From: Actinomycetales bacterium UBA1383
GTDB taxonomy: Bacteria > Actinomycetota > Actinomycetes > Actinomycetales > Actinomycetaceae
Length of the DNA: 46,078 nt
Assembly (NCBI GenBank): GCA_002305415.1
Contig: DBQX01000095.1
Location: 1-46,078 of the forward strand
Direction: 5' to 3'
Part shown: piece after piece, positions 32,907-40,722 of the stretch
Layout of the letters: each line of letters starts with the position of its first letter
Position numbering within the stretch: the first letter of the stretch is position 1
Notes under the pieces: model-generated
What the model was told of the DNA's origin: nothing
What the model saw: only the letters and a program-made list of their open reading frames with translations
The model's database searches: none
Program-made: the position numbers and the translations under genes

Positions 32907-35650
32907 CGCCGTGCGTTCTCCGTGGCCGGAATCGGCTTCCCCCACGCGTCGAGGATCTGGACGCCCTCGTCGTCGACGACCCACGCGGGGACCGGGGTGC
33001 TCGCCGGATTCCCGGACTCGTCGACCAGCACCTCGACGTCGGGGTTGTCAGCCGACGGCGCGTGGAGGACGGCCTGCGGGTTCAGGATGGTCCCGCCGGA
33101 GACGAGGGTGGTGGCGTTCAGGGTCCGGAAGTCGAAGGAGTGGTACACGATGTTCTTGCCGATGTCCGCCTTGTAGCGCGGGATGCCCGGCTCGTGTGCC
33201 TCCTCGTCGTCGGGGTGGCCACCGCCGAGGCCCTTGGTCTCCTCGTACCCGATGATCGCCCAGGCACTGAGGGAGCCGTCCGGCTTCTTGTAGCCCTGGA
33301 GGAAGAGTGCGGGACGCGTTCCGCCGGTGTCCCCGTCGAGGAGCCGTGCGCCGACGACGGCGCCGGTCGAGTCGGTGACGGCGTCGACGTAGGCGACCTT
33401 CTTGGTCTCGCCCGAGCCGGTGACCACGTCGACGAAGCCGTCGATGAGGTCGAGCGTGTACGCGTACTCCCGTGTGCCCTCGGTGTCCCCGTTGTCGTTC
33501 ACGAGTGGGATGTAGTCGCCGTTCTCGTCCGTGAGCGGCAGTCCGTCCTCACCGAGTTCCACCTTGAGGTTCTCGGTGTTCACCATCTCGTTGTCGGAGA
33601 CCCGCACCGGCAGCGACCACGGGACCAGCGCCTTCGGCCGGCCCCTCAGCTCCGGGTCGTCGTTCTGCGGGTCGCCGTTGTTGACGAAGTCCTCGTCAAC
33701 CGTGGCGAAGTCGGATGCACCGAGGTAGCTGTACCAGATGTCGGTGCCGTTGGAGGCGATCGCACCGCTCCAGCCGGCGCCGGGCCCGTCACCGGATCCG
33801 GGACGGATGCCCTCCGGGTCCTCCTGCCAGATGATGCCCCAGCCCGCGCCGTTGCCGGCCTTGGCGAGGGCGAGTTGCATGGCGTTGCGGCGCGCGGACG
33901 TGAGCCGCTCCGGCTTGTACCAGGTGACCTCGCCGGTCTCCACGTCCATGGAACCGCGTGCCGACCACACCGCGTAGTACGGGATGACGCCGACCTCGGG
34001 GAACCCGTCCTCGGTGTAGTCATGCGAGCCCTGGGAGCCGGAGACCCCCCAGATGTCCTCGGTGAAGTATGGGTCGTCGTAGGAGTAGTCGTCGGCGACG
34101 TCGATCGCGTAGCGTGGCCGCCCCTGCTTCGCGAAGGAACTGGTCCACACGACCATGACCTGGGTCTCGATGACCTCCTTGGTCACCGGGTCGGTGATGT
34201 CGAGCACCTGCATGGAGGGCTTGAAGCTCTCCGCCGGGTAGGAGGCGCCGTCGAGTTCGAACAGCTCGTCGGCGTACCGGGAGAGGTTCGTCCGCTTCCA
34301 CGTCGTGCCGTCGTCGCGGGAGACGCCCACGTAGACGTCGGAGCCGCCAGTCTCGTTGTCCGCCTCGGTCCAGGCCATCACCATCGGCTGGGCCTCGGTC
34401 CGGGTCTCGATGACGTCGTCGTAGGCGTCGAGGTACTCGATCTCGGTCAGCGTGCCGTCCGCCTTCGTGGCCGGCACGTAATTGGTGGAGTAGTCGATGC
34501 GAGCCTTCTCCGTGAGCGTGTCCTCGCTCTTGGAGACGTTCTTCTTCATGACGACGTCCTTGACGTTCTCGAGCGTCTGCGCGAGATTCGCCAGAGCCTC
34601 GTCCTGCTCCACCTTCCGCAGCGTCACACCCTCGACACCGGCCAGTTTGGCGATCGTGCCATCGATGAGGAACTCGATCTGGTCCGTGTCCGTGAAGTCG
34701 AAAGCGAACGTCTCGTCGGTGGCGACATCAGCGAACGGCGAGTCGAGCCACTCATCGGCTGTGACGGCCAGTGCCGCGTGGACCACGTCGGGGATGAAGA
34801 TCCGGTCCTTCGGGTTGCCGTCGGCGTCCAGGCTCTGCAGCAACCGCGCGAGGTTGACCACGCGGATGTCGTCGATCTCGGCCGTCCCGAACAGGTCGAG
34901 AGGCGTCACCCGGTGTTCGGCCGGCGTGGAGCCGAGCGGGTAGCCGGCGAGGGAGAACGTGGCCGACTCCCCGGGGAAGTACAGGAACGAGCCGGACTCG
35001 TCGGTCCGGGAGTCGAACGTCGCCGTGGTGTAGCCGAGTCCACCAGCGGGCGAGTCCACGAAGTGGCCCTTGCCCGGCTTCTGGATCAGGTAGCTGAACC
35101 ACTGGCCGTTGGCGGGGGTCTTCTCCTTGAAGAACGTGGCGCCCTCGGCCCACGCGCTGGCGGCCTCCCCGGTGCCCTCCCTCGCGAGCTCCACCTTGAC
35201 GGCGACATTCTTGACCTGGGTGTCCGCCCACGGCCAGCCCCACTTCACGCCGAGGTCCTCGCGCAGGTCGAGGGTGAGCTGGTAGGTCTCGCCCGCCGGG
35301 AGCCTGCCGACGCCGTACGGGAACTTCCCGAGAACCGGCAGCCCGGCCTTGTTCACGAGGACCGGATCGTCCCCGACGTAGATCTTGACCTCCTTGATGG
35401 TCCACCCGTCGGGGAGGACCTCGATGTAGAGGTTCTGCTGGTCGTTGAAGACCTCGACGTCGCCGACGTCGACCTGCTTCGCACCGGCCAGGAGGTCCGC
35501 GGTGTACTTCCCCGGACCGAAGTCCGCGGTCTCGTCGACCGCGAGCGCGCTGGGCGTGAGCGTGAGGGCGAGGAGCGGCGCGACGGATGCGGCAGCGATG
35601 AGTCGCGCCCGCCTTCGTACGCCGGGTCCTGAACCACGAGACGTGAACAT
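32846..35650 (-). CDS. N-terminal part of large secreted BNR-repeat protein (frameshifted)
   Basis: This 934-residue reading frame starts at ATG 35650 behind GGGAGGACACCC. It has a twin-Arg-free Sec signal peptide with a basic N-terminus, a hydrophobic core and an ALA-VD cleavage site at about residue 38. The mature part is acidic and strand-rich; a beta-propeller region contains BNR-like motifs, e.g. VSRDDGTTWKRT. It resembles choice-of-anchor O-type exoproteins, a tentative match from memory. The frame leaves the homologous protein after ATEN near 32925 and ends after 25 unrelated residues; the sense continues in the -1 frame to 31716, giving about 1310 residues overall. Confidence 0.78.
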   Translation of the reverse strand: MFTSRGSGPGVRRRARLIAAASVAPLLALTLTPSALAVDETADFGPGKYTADLLAGAKQVDVGDVEVFNDQQNLYIEVLPDGWTIKEVKIYVGDDPVLVNKAGLPVLGKFPYGVGRLPAGETYQLTLDLREDLGVKWGWPWADTQVKNVAVKVELAREGTGEAASAWAEGATFFKEKTPANGQWFSYLIQKPGKGHFVDSPAGGLGYTTATFDSRTDESGSFLYFPGESATFSLAGYPLGSTPAEHRVTPLDLFGTAEIDDIRVVNLARLLQSLDADGNPKDRIFIPDVVHAALAVTADEWLDSPFADVATDETFAFDFTDTDQIEFLIDGTIAKLAGVEGVTLRKVEQDEALANLAQTLENVKDVVMKKNVSKSEDTLTEKARIDYSTNYVPATKADGTLTEIEYLDAYDDVIETRTEAQPMVMAWTEADNETGGSDVYVGVSRDDGTTWKRTNLSRYADELFELDGASYPAESFKPSMQVLDITDPVTKEVIETQVMVVWTSSFAKQGRPRYAIDVADDYSYDDPYFTEDIWGVSGSQGSHDYTEDGFPEVGVIPYYAVWSARGSMDVETGEVTWYKPERLTSARRNAMQLALAKAGNGAGWGIIWQEDPEGIRPGSGDGPGAGWSGAIASNGTDIWYSYLGASDFATVDEDFVNNGDPQNDDPELRGRPKALVPWSLPVRVSDNEMVNTENLKVELGEDGLPLTDENGDYIPLVNDNGDTEGTREYAYTLDLIDGFVDVVTGSGETKKVAYVDAVTDSTGAVVGARLLDGDTGGTRPALFLQGYKKPDGSLSAWAIIGYEETKGLGGGHPDDEEAHEPGIPRYKADIGKNIVYHSFDFRTLNATTLVSGGTILNPQAVLHAPSADNPDVEVLVDESGNPASTPVPAWVVDDEGVQILDAWGKPIPATENARRPPASSSRARRPRSRARTRV

Positions 35651-35963
35651 GGGTGTCCTCCCTCGGCCGTGTCCAGCCACGGCCGGATCATCGAACGCCT
35701 TCCCCGTTGACTGCGTTCGCCACGCCTGCAGGGCCCTTCCGACCCGACAGGGACGCGGCGAACGTACCACTCCGGCCGGGACGCGCCAGCGCCTCCGGGG
35801 CCTTCCCTGGCCGGGCAGCAGACCGGCGATCCCGCCATTCGGACGCCCGAAGGACCTTGCTCCCACCCTTCGAGTCGTCTCACGACACGTCAGGGACCTT
35901 TGACATAGATCCGGCCCGTCGGCCCAAGGCGCGCGCCGGAGGTCGTGGTGGCAGCATGAACGC
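35651..35963. other. 313-bp intergenic leader/promoter region with inverted repeats
   Basis: No gene is present. CGGCCGTG (35664-35671) and CACGGCCG (35678-35685) form an 8-bp hairpin just upstream of the ribosome-binding site of the secreted-protein gene. CGTTCGCC (35714-35721) and GGCGAACG (35757-35764) form a second 8-bp stem around 35 nt that could fold further. TTGACA at 35900-35905 is a -35-like hexamer on the plus strand, but no TANNNT sits 17 nt downstream. It should hold the divergent promoters of the secreted protein and of the glycosylase gene. Confidence 0.5.
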
Positions 35964-36548
35964 ATGCAGCTCACCGGTGATCCCCACGCGGACCAACTCC
36001 TCGGTACCGACGATCTCGCGCTCCTGATCGGCATGCTCCTCGACCAGCAGGTGCCGATGGAGACGGCCTTCGCGGGCCCCGCCAAGATCCGTGACCGCCT
36101 CGGCGTCCTCGACGCGGCCGCCCTCGCCGACATGGATCCGGGCCGCGTGGAGCAGGCCTTCCGGCAGCCCCCCGCCGTCCACCGCTTCCCGGGCTCGATG
36201 GCCGCGCGGACCCAGGCCCTCTGTCGCGCTGTGCAGGAGGAGTGGCACGGTGACGCATCCGCCATCTGGACCCGGGGAGACCCGGACGGTGCCGAGGTGC
36301 TGCGGCGCCTGGCGTCCCTGCCCGGCTTCGGGGAGCAGAAGGCGAAGATCTTCCTCGCGCTGCTCGGCAAGCGCCGCGGCCTTCAGGCGCCAGGGTGGCG
36401 GGAGGCCTCCGCGCCGTTCGGCACCGAGGGCGCGTTCCTCTCGGTCGCCGACATCACCGACCAGGCCTCGCTGGCGAGGGTGCGGGAGCACAAGCGTGCC
36501 GTCAAGGCGGCCGCGAAGTCCGGCCGGGCTTCGGCAGGAGGACGCTAG
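35964..36548 (+). CDS. HhH-GPD family DNA glycosylase-like protein
   Basis: This 194-residue protein matches the uncharacterised HhH-GPD family TIGR03252: LLIGMLLDQQVPMETAFAGP (about 20-39), then KIRDRLGVLDAAALADMDPGRVEQAF, PAVHRFPGSMAAR, and helix-hairpin-helix LASLPGFGEQKAKIFLALLGKR (about 117-138). The catalytic Lys of bifunctional enzymes is not obvious. The family is thought to remove damaged bases. It lies 5' of and overlaps by one base the LigC gene, linking base removal with gap filling and ligation in one operon. Start ATG 35964. Confidence 0.8.
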   Translation: MQLTGDPHADQLLGTDDLALLIGMLLDQQVPMETAFAGPAKIRDRLGVLDAAALADMDPGRVEQAFRQPPAVHRFPGSMAARTQALCRAVQEEWHGDASAIWTRGDPDGAEVLRRLASLPGFGEQKAKIFLALLGKRRGLQAPGWREASAPFGTEGAFLSVADITDQASLARVREHKRAVKAAAKSGRASAGGR

Positions 36549-37585
36549 TGGGCGACGTCGTCGCCCCGATGCTGGCGAAGGCCGTTCCCGATGTGCCCGA
36601 GCCGGACAGCGTGACCGGCGGGCTGGCGTACGAACCCAAGTGGGACGGCTTCCGGGCGATCATCGCCGTCGACGGCGGCGTGGAGATCGGCAGCCGGGGC
36701 GCCAAGCCGCTGACGCGTTACTTCCCGGAGTTGGTGGACGCGTGCACGCGGCTCCTGCCCGGTCCGTGTGTGCTCGACGGCGAGGTCGTGGTCCGCACGG
36801 GGCCAGCCGGACGCGAGCGTCTCGACTGGGACGCGCTCAGCCAGCGCATCCACCCCGCCGAGAGCCGCGTCCGGCTGCTGTCGATGCAGACCCCGGCATC
36901 CCTCGTCGCCTTCGACCTCCTCGGGGTGGGTGGGGAGAGCCTCCTCGACGCGCCGTTCGCGGAGCGACGCCGGCGGCTGGAGCAGTTCCTCGCCGGCATC
37001 CCCGCGCCGCTCCACCTCAGCCGCATCACCACCGATGTGGCGGTGGCGCGCCGCTGGCTGGTCGAGTTCGAGGGAGCGGGCCTCGACGGCGTCGTCGCGA
37101 AGCCCCTCGCCCTGCCGTACGCCCCCGGCAAGCGGGTGATGCTGAAGGTGAAGCACGAGCGCACCGCCGACGTCGTCGCCCTCGGCTACCGCCTCCACAC
37201 CAGCGGGCACGGCCTCGGCTCGCTGCTGCTCGGCCTGTATGACGACGCCGGCCAGCTCCGCAACGTGGGCGGCGCGTCGGCGTTCACCGACCGGCGGCGC
37301 CTTGAGCTGCTCACCGAGCTGGAGCCGTTCGTGATGCGTGACGACGACGGCGAGCCGGTGCGCGGGGAGACCGACCGCTCCCGCTTCACCGCGAACAAGG
37401 ACGTGTCCTTCGTGAAGCTCTGGCCTGCGCTGGTGGCGGAGGTGCGCTACGACCACATGGAGGGCGACCGGTTCCGGCACGTCGCGCAGTTCATCCGCTG
37501 GCGCCCGGACCGGGAGCCGAGGTCCTGCACCTTCGAGCAGCTCGAGGTTCCGGCCGCCTACGACCTCAGCCGGGTGCTCGTGTAA
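36548..37585 (+). CDS. ligC: ATP-dependent DNA ligase LigC
   Basis: This 345-residue ligase has the adenylation motif EPKWDGFR with nucleophile Lys31, motif III-like DGEVVV, motif IV GLDGVVAKP, motif V LKVKHE, and a C-terminal OB-fold domain of about 120 residues. It lacks PolDom and nuclease domains, so it is LigC rather than LigD. In mycobacteria LigC works in base-excision repair with Prim-PolC. The GTG at 36548 overlaps the TAG of the glycosylase gene, so the two are co-translated; the convergent Prim-PolC gene ends 4 bp away. Confidence 0.9.
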   Translation: MGDVVAPMLAKAVPDVPEPDSVTGGLAYEPKWDGFRAIIAVDGGVEIGSRGAKPLTRYFPELVDACTRLLPGPCVLDGEVVVRTGPAGRERLDWDALSQRIHPAESRVRLLSMQTPASLVAFDLLGVGGESLLDAPFAERRRRLEQFLAGIPAPLHLSRITTDVAVARRWLVEFEGAGLDGVVAKPLALPYAPGKRVMLKVKHERTADVVALGYRLHTSGHGLGSLLLGLYDDAGQLRNVGGASAFTDRRRLELLTELEPFVMRDDDGEPVRGETDRSRFTANKDVSFVKLWPALVAEVRYDHMEGDRFRHVAQFIRWRPDREPRSCTFEQLEVPAAYDLSRVLV

Positions 37586-37588
37586 CGT

Positions 37589-38620
37589 TCAGTCCTCCTC
37601 GGCGGGGCGCCGGGCGCGGCTCGGCTGCACCCGGGGCGGCTCGCCCGGCATCTTGGGGTAGTCCGGGGGGAACGGCAGCTCGCCGAGGCCGTCGGCGAGG
37701 TCGCGCTCCCACCAGCCCAGCAGGGTGGCGATCGAGCCCGGGCGGGCGTGCATGTCCGCCCACGGGTCCCCCACGGACACCAGCCGCTCCGGCACCGTCA
37801 GCACGGTCAGGCTCGTCGGATCGGTGGTCTCCAGTTCCTCCCACGTGAGCGGCGTGGACACGGGCGCGTGCGGCAGCGCGCGCGGGCTGTAGGCGCCGGC
37901 GATGGTGCGGTCCCGGTTGGCCTGGTTGAAGTCCGCGAACACCCGCTGCCCGCGCTCCTCCTTCCACCAGGAGGTGGTCACGCGGTCCGGCATGCGACGC
38001 TCCAGCTCGCGGGCGGCGGCGATGACGGCGTGCCGCACGTCCAGGAACTCGTGCGCCGGCTCGATCGGGGCGTACACATGGAGTCCCCGGTTCCCGGAGG
38101 TCTTGACGAAGGCCTCCAGGTGCGCCTCCGCCAGGACGGCCCGCAGGGCGACGGCGGCGGGGACGGCGTCGTCGAAAGTGGTGCCGGGCTGGGGGTCGAG
38201 GTCGATGCGCAGCTGGTCCGGGTTGTCGGACAGCTCCGCCCGGGAGGGCCAGGGATGGAAGACCACCGTGTTCATCTGGACGGCCCACACCGCCGTGGCA
38301 GGCTCGTCGATGACGAGTTGCGGGTGCCGACGGGCGCTCGGGTAGGTGACGACCACCGAGCGGGACCACGGTGGTGCTCCCTTCGGCGGGTTCTTCGAGA
38401 AGAAGAACTCGCCGTCGACGCCGTCGGGGAAGCGCTGCAACGATACGGGGCGGCCACCGTTGGCGGCGACGAACGCCTCGCCCACCGCGACGAGGTAGCG
38501 GGCGAGGTCCAGCTTGGTGAACCCGATCCGGGGGAACACCAGGCGGGAAGGGCTGGAGACGCGGACCTCACGGTCACCCTCGGGTCCGGGGACGGTGAGC
38601 ACGGTGGCGTCGCTGGCCAT
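37589..38620 (-). CDS. LigD-like primase-polymerase (Prim-PolC)
   Basis: This 343-residue polymerase domain of the archaeo-eukaryotic primase type has LQRFPDGVDGEFFFSKNPPKGAPPW (about 61-85), LRIDLDPQPG with the two metal Asp (about 137-146), KTSGNRGLHVYAPI and STPLTWEEL, the conserved PolDom signatures. It fills short gaps with NTPs or dNTPs and can prime. As a stand-alone PolDom next to ligC it is the Prim-PolC type rather than LigD. The start is ATG 38620 with a leaderless hexamer TACGGT 7 nt upstream; GTG 38629 is the alternative. No Ku gene is present. Confidence 0.88.
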   Translation of the reverse strand: MASDATVLTVPGPEGDREVRVSSPSRLVFPRIGFTKLDLARYLVAVGEAFVAANGGRPVSLQRFPDGVDGEFFFSKNPPKGAPPWSRSVVVTYPSARRHPQLVIDEPATAVWAVQMNTVVFHPWPSRAELSDNPDQLRIDLDPQPGTTFDDAVPAAVALRAVLAEAHLEAFVKTSGNRGLHVYAPIEPAHEFLDVRHAVIAAARELERRMPDRVTTSWWKEERGQRVFADFNQANRDRTIAGAYSPRALPHAPVSTPLTWEELETTDPTSLTVLTVPERLVSVGDPWADMHARPGSIATLLGWWERDLADGLGELPFPPDYPKMPGEPPRVQPSRARRPAEED

Positions 38621-38627
38621 GAAGGGC

Positions 38628-38633
38628 ACCGTA
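38628..38633 (-). promoter_or_regulatory. -10 hexamer TACGGT of a leaderless promoter
   Basis: On the minus strand TACGGT is followed by 7 nt and then ATG 38620, which places the transcript start on the start codon; there is no ribosome-binding site. Confidence 0.5.
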
Positions 38634-38665
38634 CCGCCACATCCCGTCCAGCGGCATGCGCAGCC

Positions 38666-39184
38666 TCACCCCGGCGGCGGAGCACCCCCTCTCAGGCAGC
38701 GCTGCCTGATCAGGTCGACGACGCCACGCACGTCGTCGAGGTCGAGGCGCGGCACGTCGACGTCGAGCGGCAGGTCGGAGACGACCGCGATCCTCCAGGC
38801 GGGGTTCCCGACGAACTCCCGGTGCTGCGCCGCGCGCATCACCTCGATGTGGGGGACCTCCGCCTGGCGGTAACCCTCGACGAGGATGATGTCCACGCCC
38901 GTGATATCGGCGGCGATCTCCCCGAGGGTGAGTTCACGCTCCAGCTGACGGTACGTCGCGAACCTGTCGGGCGCGGCGATCACCACCTGGCGGCTGCCCG
39001 CGCGGGCGAATCTCCAGCTGTCCTTGCCCGGCCGGTCGATCTCGAAGCCGGCGTGCGAGTGGTGCTTGACCGCCGCGACGCGGATCCCGTCCCCAGCCAG
39101 TGCGGCGATGACCTTCTCCATGAGCGTGGTCTTCCCGGAGTCGGAGGGTCCGAGGAATGCGACCACGGGAATCGGCGTTGTCAT
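38666..39184 (-). CDS. mobB: Molybdopterin-guanine dinucleotide biosynthesis protein MobB
   Basis: This 172-residue P-loop protein has Walker A GPSDSGKTT (12-20), the MobB pattern VAAVKHHSHAGFEIDRPGKDSWRFARAG and the sheet end DIILVEGYR. MobB binds GTP and assists MobA in attaching GMP to molybdopterin. It stands alone here, without moa, moe or mobA. Its ATG follows AAAGGAG. It is divergent from thrE across 77 bp. Confidence 0.87.
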   Translation of the reverse strand: MTTPIPVVAFLGPSDSGKTTLMEKVIAALAGDGIRVAAVKHHSHAGFEIDRPGKDSWRFARAGSRQVVIAAPDRFATYRQLERELTLGEIAADITGVDIILVEGYRQAEVPHIEVMRAAQHREFVGNPAWRIAVVSDLPLDVDVPRLDLDDVRGVVDLIRQRCLRGGAPPPG

Positions 39185-39249
39185 CGACCGCTCTCCTTTG
39201 CGCCAATCGGGTGCGCCCGCATTCTCCCATCGACCCGGTCGCTGCGTGC

Positions 39250-39255
39250 GACAAT
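39250..39255 (+). promoter_or_regulatory. -10-like hexamer GACAAT before thrE
   Basis: GACAAT is followed by 6 nt and then GTG 39262, without a Shine-Dalgarno, as expected of a leaderless transcript; the first base departs from TANNNT. Confidence 0.4.
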
Positions 39256-39261
39256 GCCCGG

Positions 39262-40722
39262 GTGACCGGCTCGAGGATTCGTCCCCGGCGCGGGCGGCGG
39301 ATACGGGCCGGACGATCGGTGGAGCAGGCGGCCTCGGACGCCGTGCGGGCCCTCCGGCTCTCGCGCCCGGACGCTCTCGACCTCGCCGCCGAGGCCGCTT
39401 CGCTGCTCCTCTCCAATGGTGCCGCGGCCGCCGAGATCGTCGACATCGTCATGGACATCTGCCGGGCGGCCGGGTTGCCGGACGTGAACGTCGTCGTCAC
39501 CTACGACCAGGTCACCCTCGCGCTGCAACCTGACGACTCCGAGTCCGAGCCGTACATGCGGGTCGCCGCCGTCCGCTCGCGCAGCTACAACTTCGGGCGG
39601 TACGCCGCCACCGTCGAGGTCGTCCGCCGGCACCTGACCGGCGAGCTGACGGCCCGCTCCGCCCTCGACGAGGTGAGGCGCCTGCGGTCCGCACGCCTGC
39701 AGCCCGTGTGGCTCACCCGCCTCGCCGCAGGGGTCACCGGACTCGCCGCCGGCATCGTGTTCGGCGCCTCCTGGACGGTCGCCCTCCTCGCCCTTGTCGC
39801 CGTACTGTTCTCGGACTGGCTGGGCGGCATCCTGGCGGGCAGGCGCTGGCCGGGCTTCTTCATCCAGGCGCTGGTGGGCGCGTTGGCCGTGGGCGTGGCC
39901 GTGGTCGGGCTGCGCATCGATCCCGAGGTGGACGTCTCCGCGGTGATCATCGCCGTGATCATCGTCGCCCTCGCCGGGATGACGGTCACGGGGGCGGTCC
40001 AGGACGCCATCACCGGCTGGTACCTCACCGGGTCTGTCCGGGTGTTCGAGTCACTGATCAAGTCACTCGGCCTCGTCGTCGGGATCAAGGCGGCGGTGAT
40101 GGTCGCGGACCGGCTCGGCGTGGAGGGGATCGTCGTCTACGACTTCAGCACCAGGGCGGTTCGGCCGGTCGACATGATCGTCGCCGCCGGCGTGCTGGTC
40201 CTCGCCTTCGGGCTGACGACGCAGTTGCCGTGGCGCGGCGTGCTCGCCAGCGCCGTCATCGGAATGGCGGGGTACGCCGTGTACGCCGCGATGCTGACGG
40301 GACAGGCCGGACCGGTCTGGTCCGCCGCCGTCGCCGCCGTCGTGGTCGGGGTGACCGCTGCCCTGGTGGCTCGCCGCGTCCGCATCCCGGTGTCCGGTCT
40401 CACCAACAGTGCCGTCCTCCCGCTCCTGCCGGGCGTCGCGCTGTTCGAGGCGCTCATGGAGTCCACGGACTACCTCTTCGCCGGCCTCGACGGCCTCGCG
40501 ACGGCGTTCAGCGTCGCCCTCACGCTGGCAACCGGCATGACCCTCGGCGGACACCTGGTCGCCGTGGTCACGCGGCCCTGGCGCAGCAGCGCGGACCGGC
40601 TCTACGTGCCGTACTTCTCCGAGCCGGTCGCCACGCTGCGCGAGCGCGACGCGCTCGATCCCGCGATCGAGACACCGCGCGCGCGGGCGGACGAGGAGCC
40701 GGCGAAGGAGGCCCGTCGCTGA
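39262..40722 (+). CDS. thrE: Threonine/serine exporter ThrE family
   Basis: This 486-residue protein has an N-terminal soluble part (DALDLAAEAASLLLSNGAAAAEIVDIVMDICRAAG, about 38-70; then VTYDQVTLAL) and about ten membrane helices from residue 155 on, covering DUF1212 plus the second ThrE domain in a single chain. It exports L-threonine and L-serine with proton motive force in Corynebacterium. The start GTG 39262 follows a leaderless-type spacing. The stop overlaps the next ATG (TGATG), so it is co-translated with the diacylglycerol-kinase-like gene. Confidence 0.87.
   Translation: MTGSRIRPRRGRRIRAGRSVEQAASDAVRALRLSRPDALDLAAEAASLLLSNGAAAAEIVDIVMDICRAAGLPDVNVVVTYDQVTLALQPDDSESEPYMRVAAVRSRSYNFGRYAATVEVVRRHLTGELTARSALDEVRRLRSARLQPVWLTRLAAGVTGLAAGIVFGASWTVALLALVAVLFSDWLGGILAGRRWPGFFIQALVGALAVGVAVVGLRIDPEVDVSAVIIAVIIVALAGMTVTGAVQDAITGWYLTGSVRVFESLIKSLGLVVGIKAAVMVADRLGVEGIVVYDFSTRAVRPVDMIVAAGVLVLAFGLTTQLPWRGVLASAVIGMAGYAVYAAMLTGQAGPVWSAAVAAVVVGVTAALVARRVRIPVSGLTNSAVLPLLPGVALFEALMESTDYLFAGLDGLATAFSVALTLATGMTLGGHLVAVVTRPWRSSADRLYVPYFSEPVATLRERDALDPAIETPRARADEEPAKEARR

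Noticed and set aside
32895..32910. Programmed -1 ribosomal frameshift in the secreted protein
   Set aside because: The mRNA run G CCC CCC G is not a canonical slippery heptamer, and I could not see a clear downstream pseudoknot; an indel in the homopolymer is simpler.
33062..35632. Plus-strand open frame of 856 codons
   Set aside because: It is antisense to the secreted BNR-repeat protein, which has a ribosome-binding site and a signal peptide; the plus-strand product has no recognisable features.
36548..38620. Non-homologous end-joining operon
   Set aside because: No Ku gene is present and the ligase is LigC, not LigD; base-excision repair fits the neighbouring glycosylase better.
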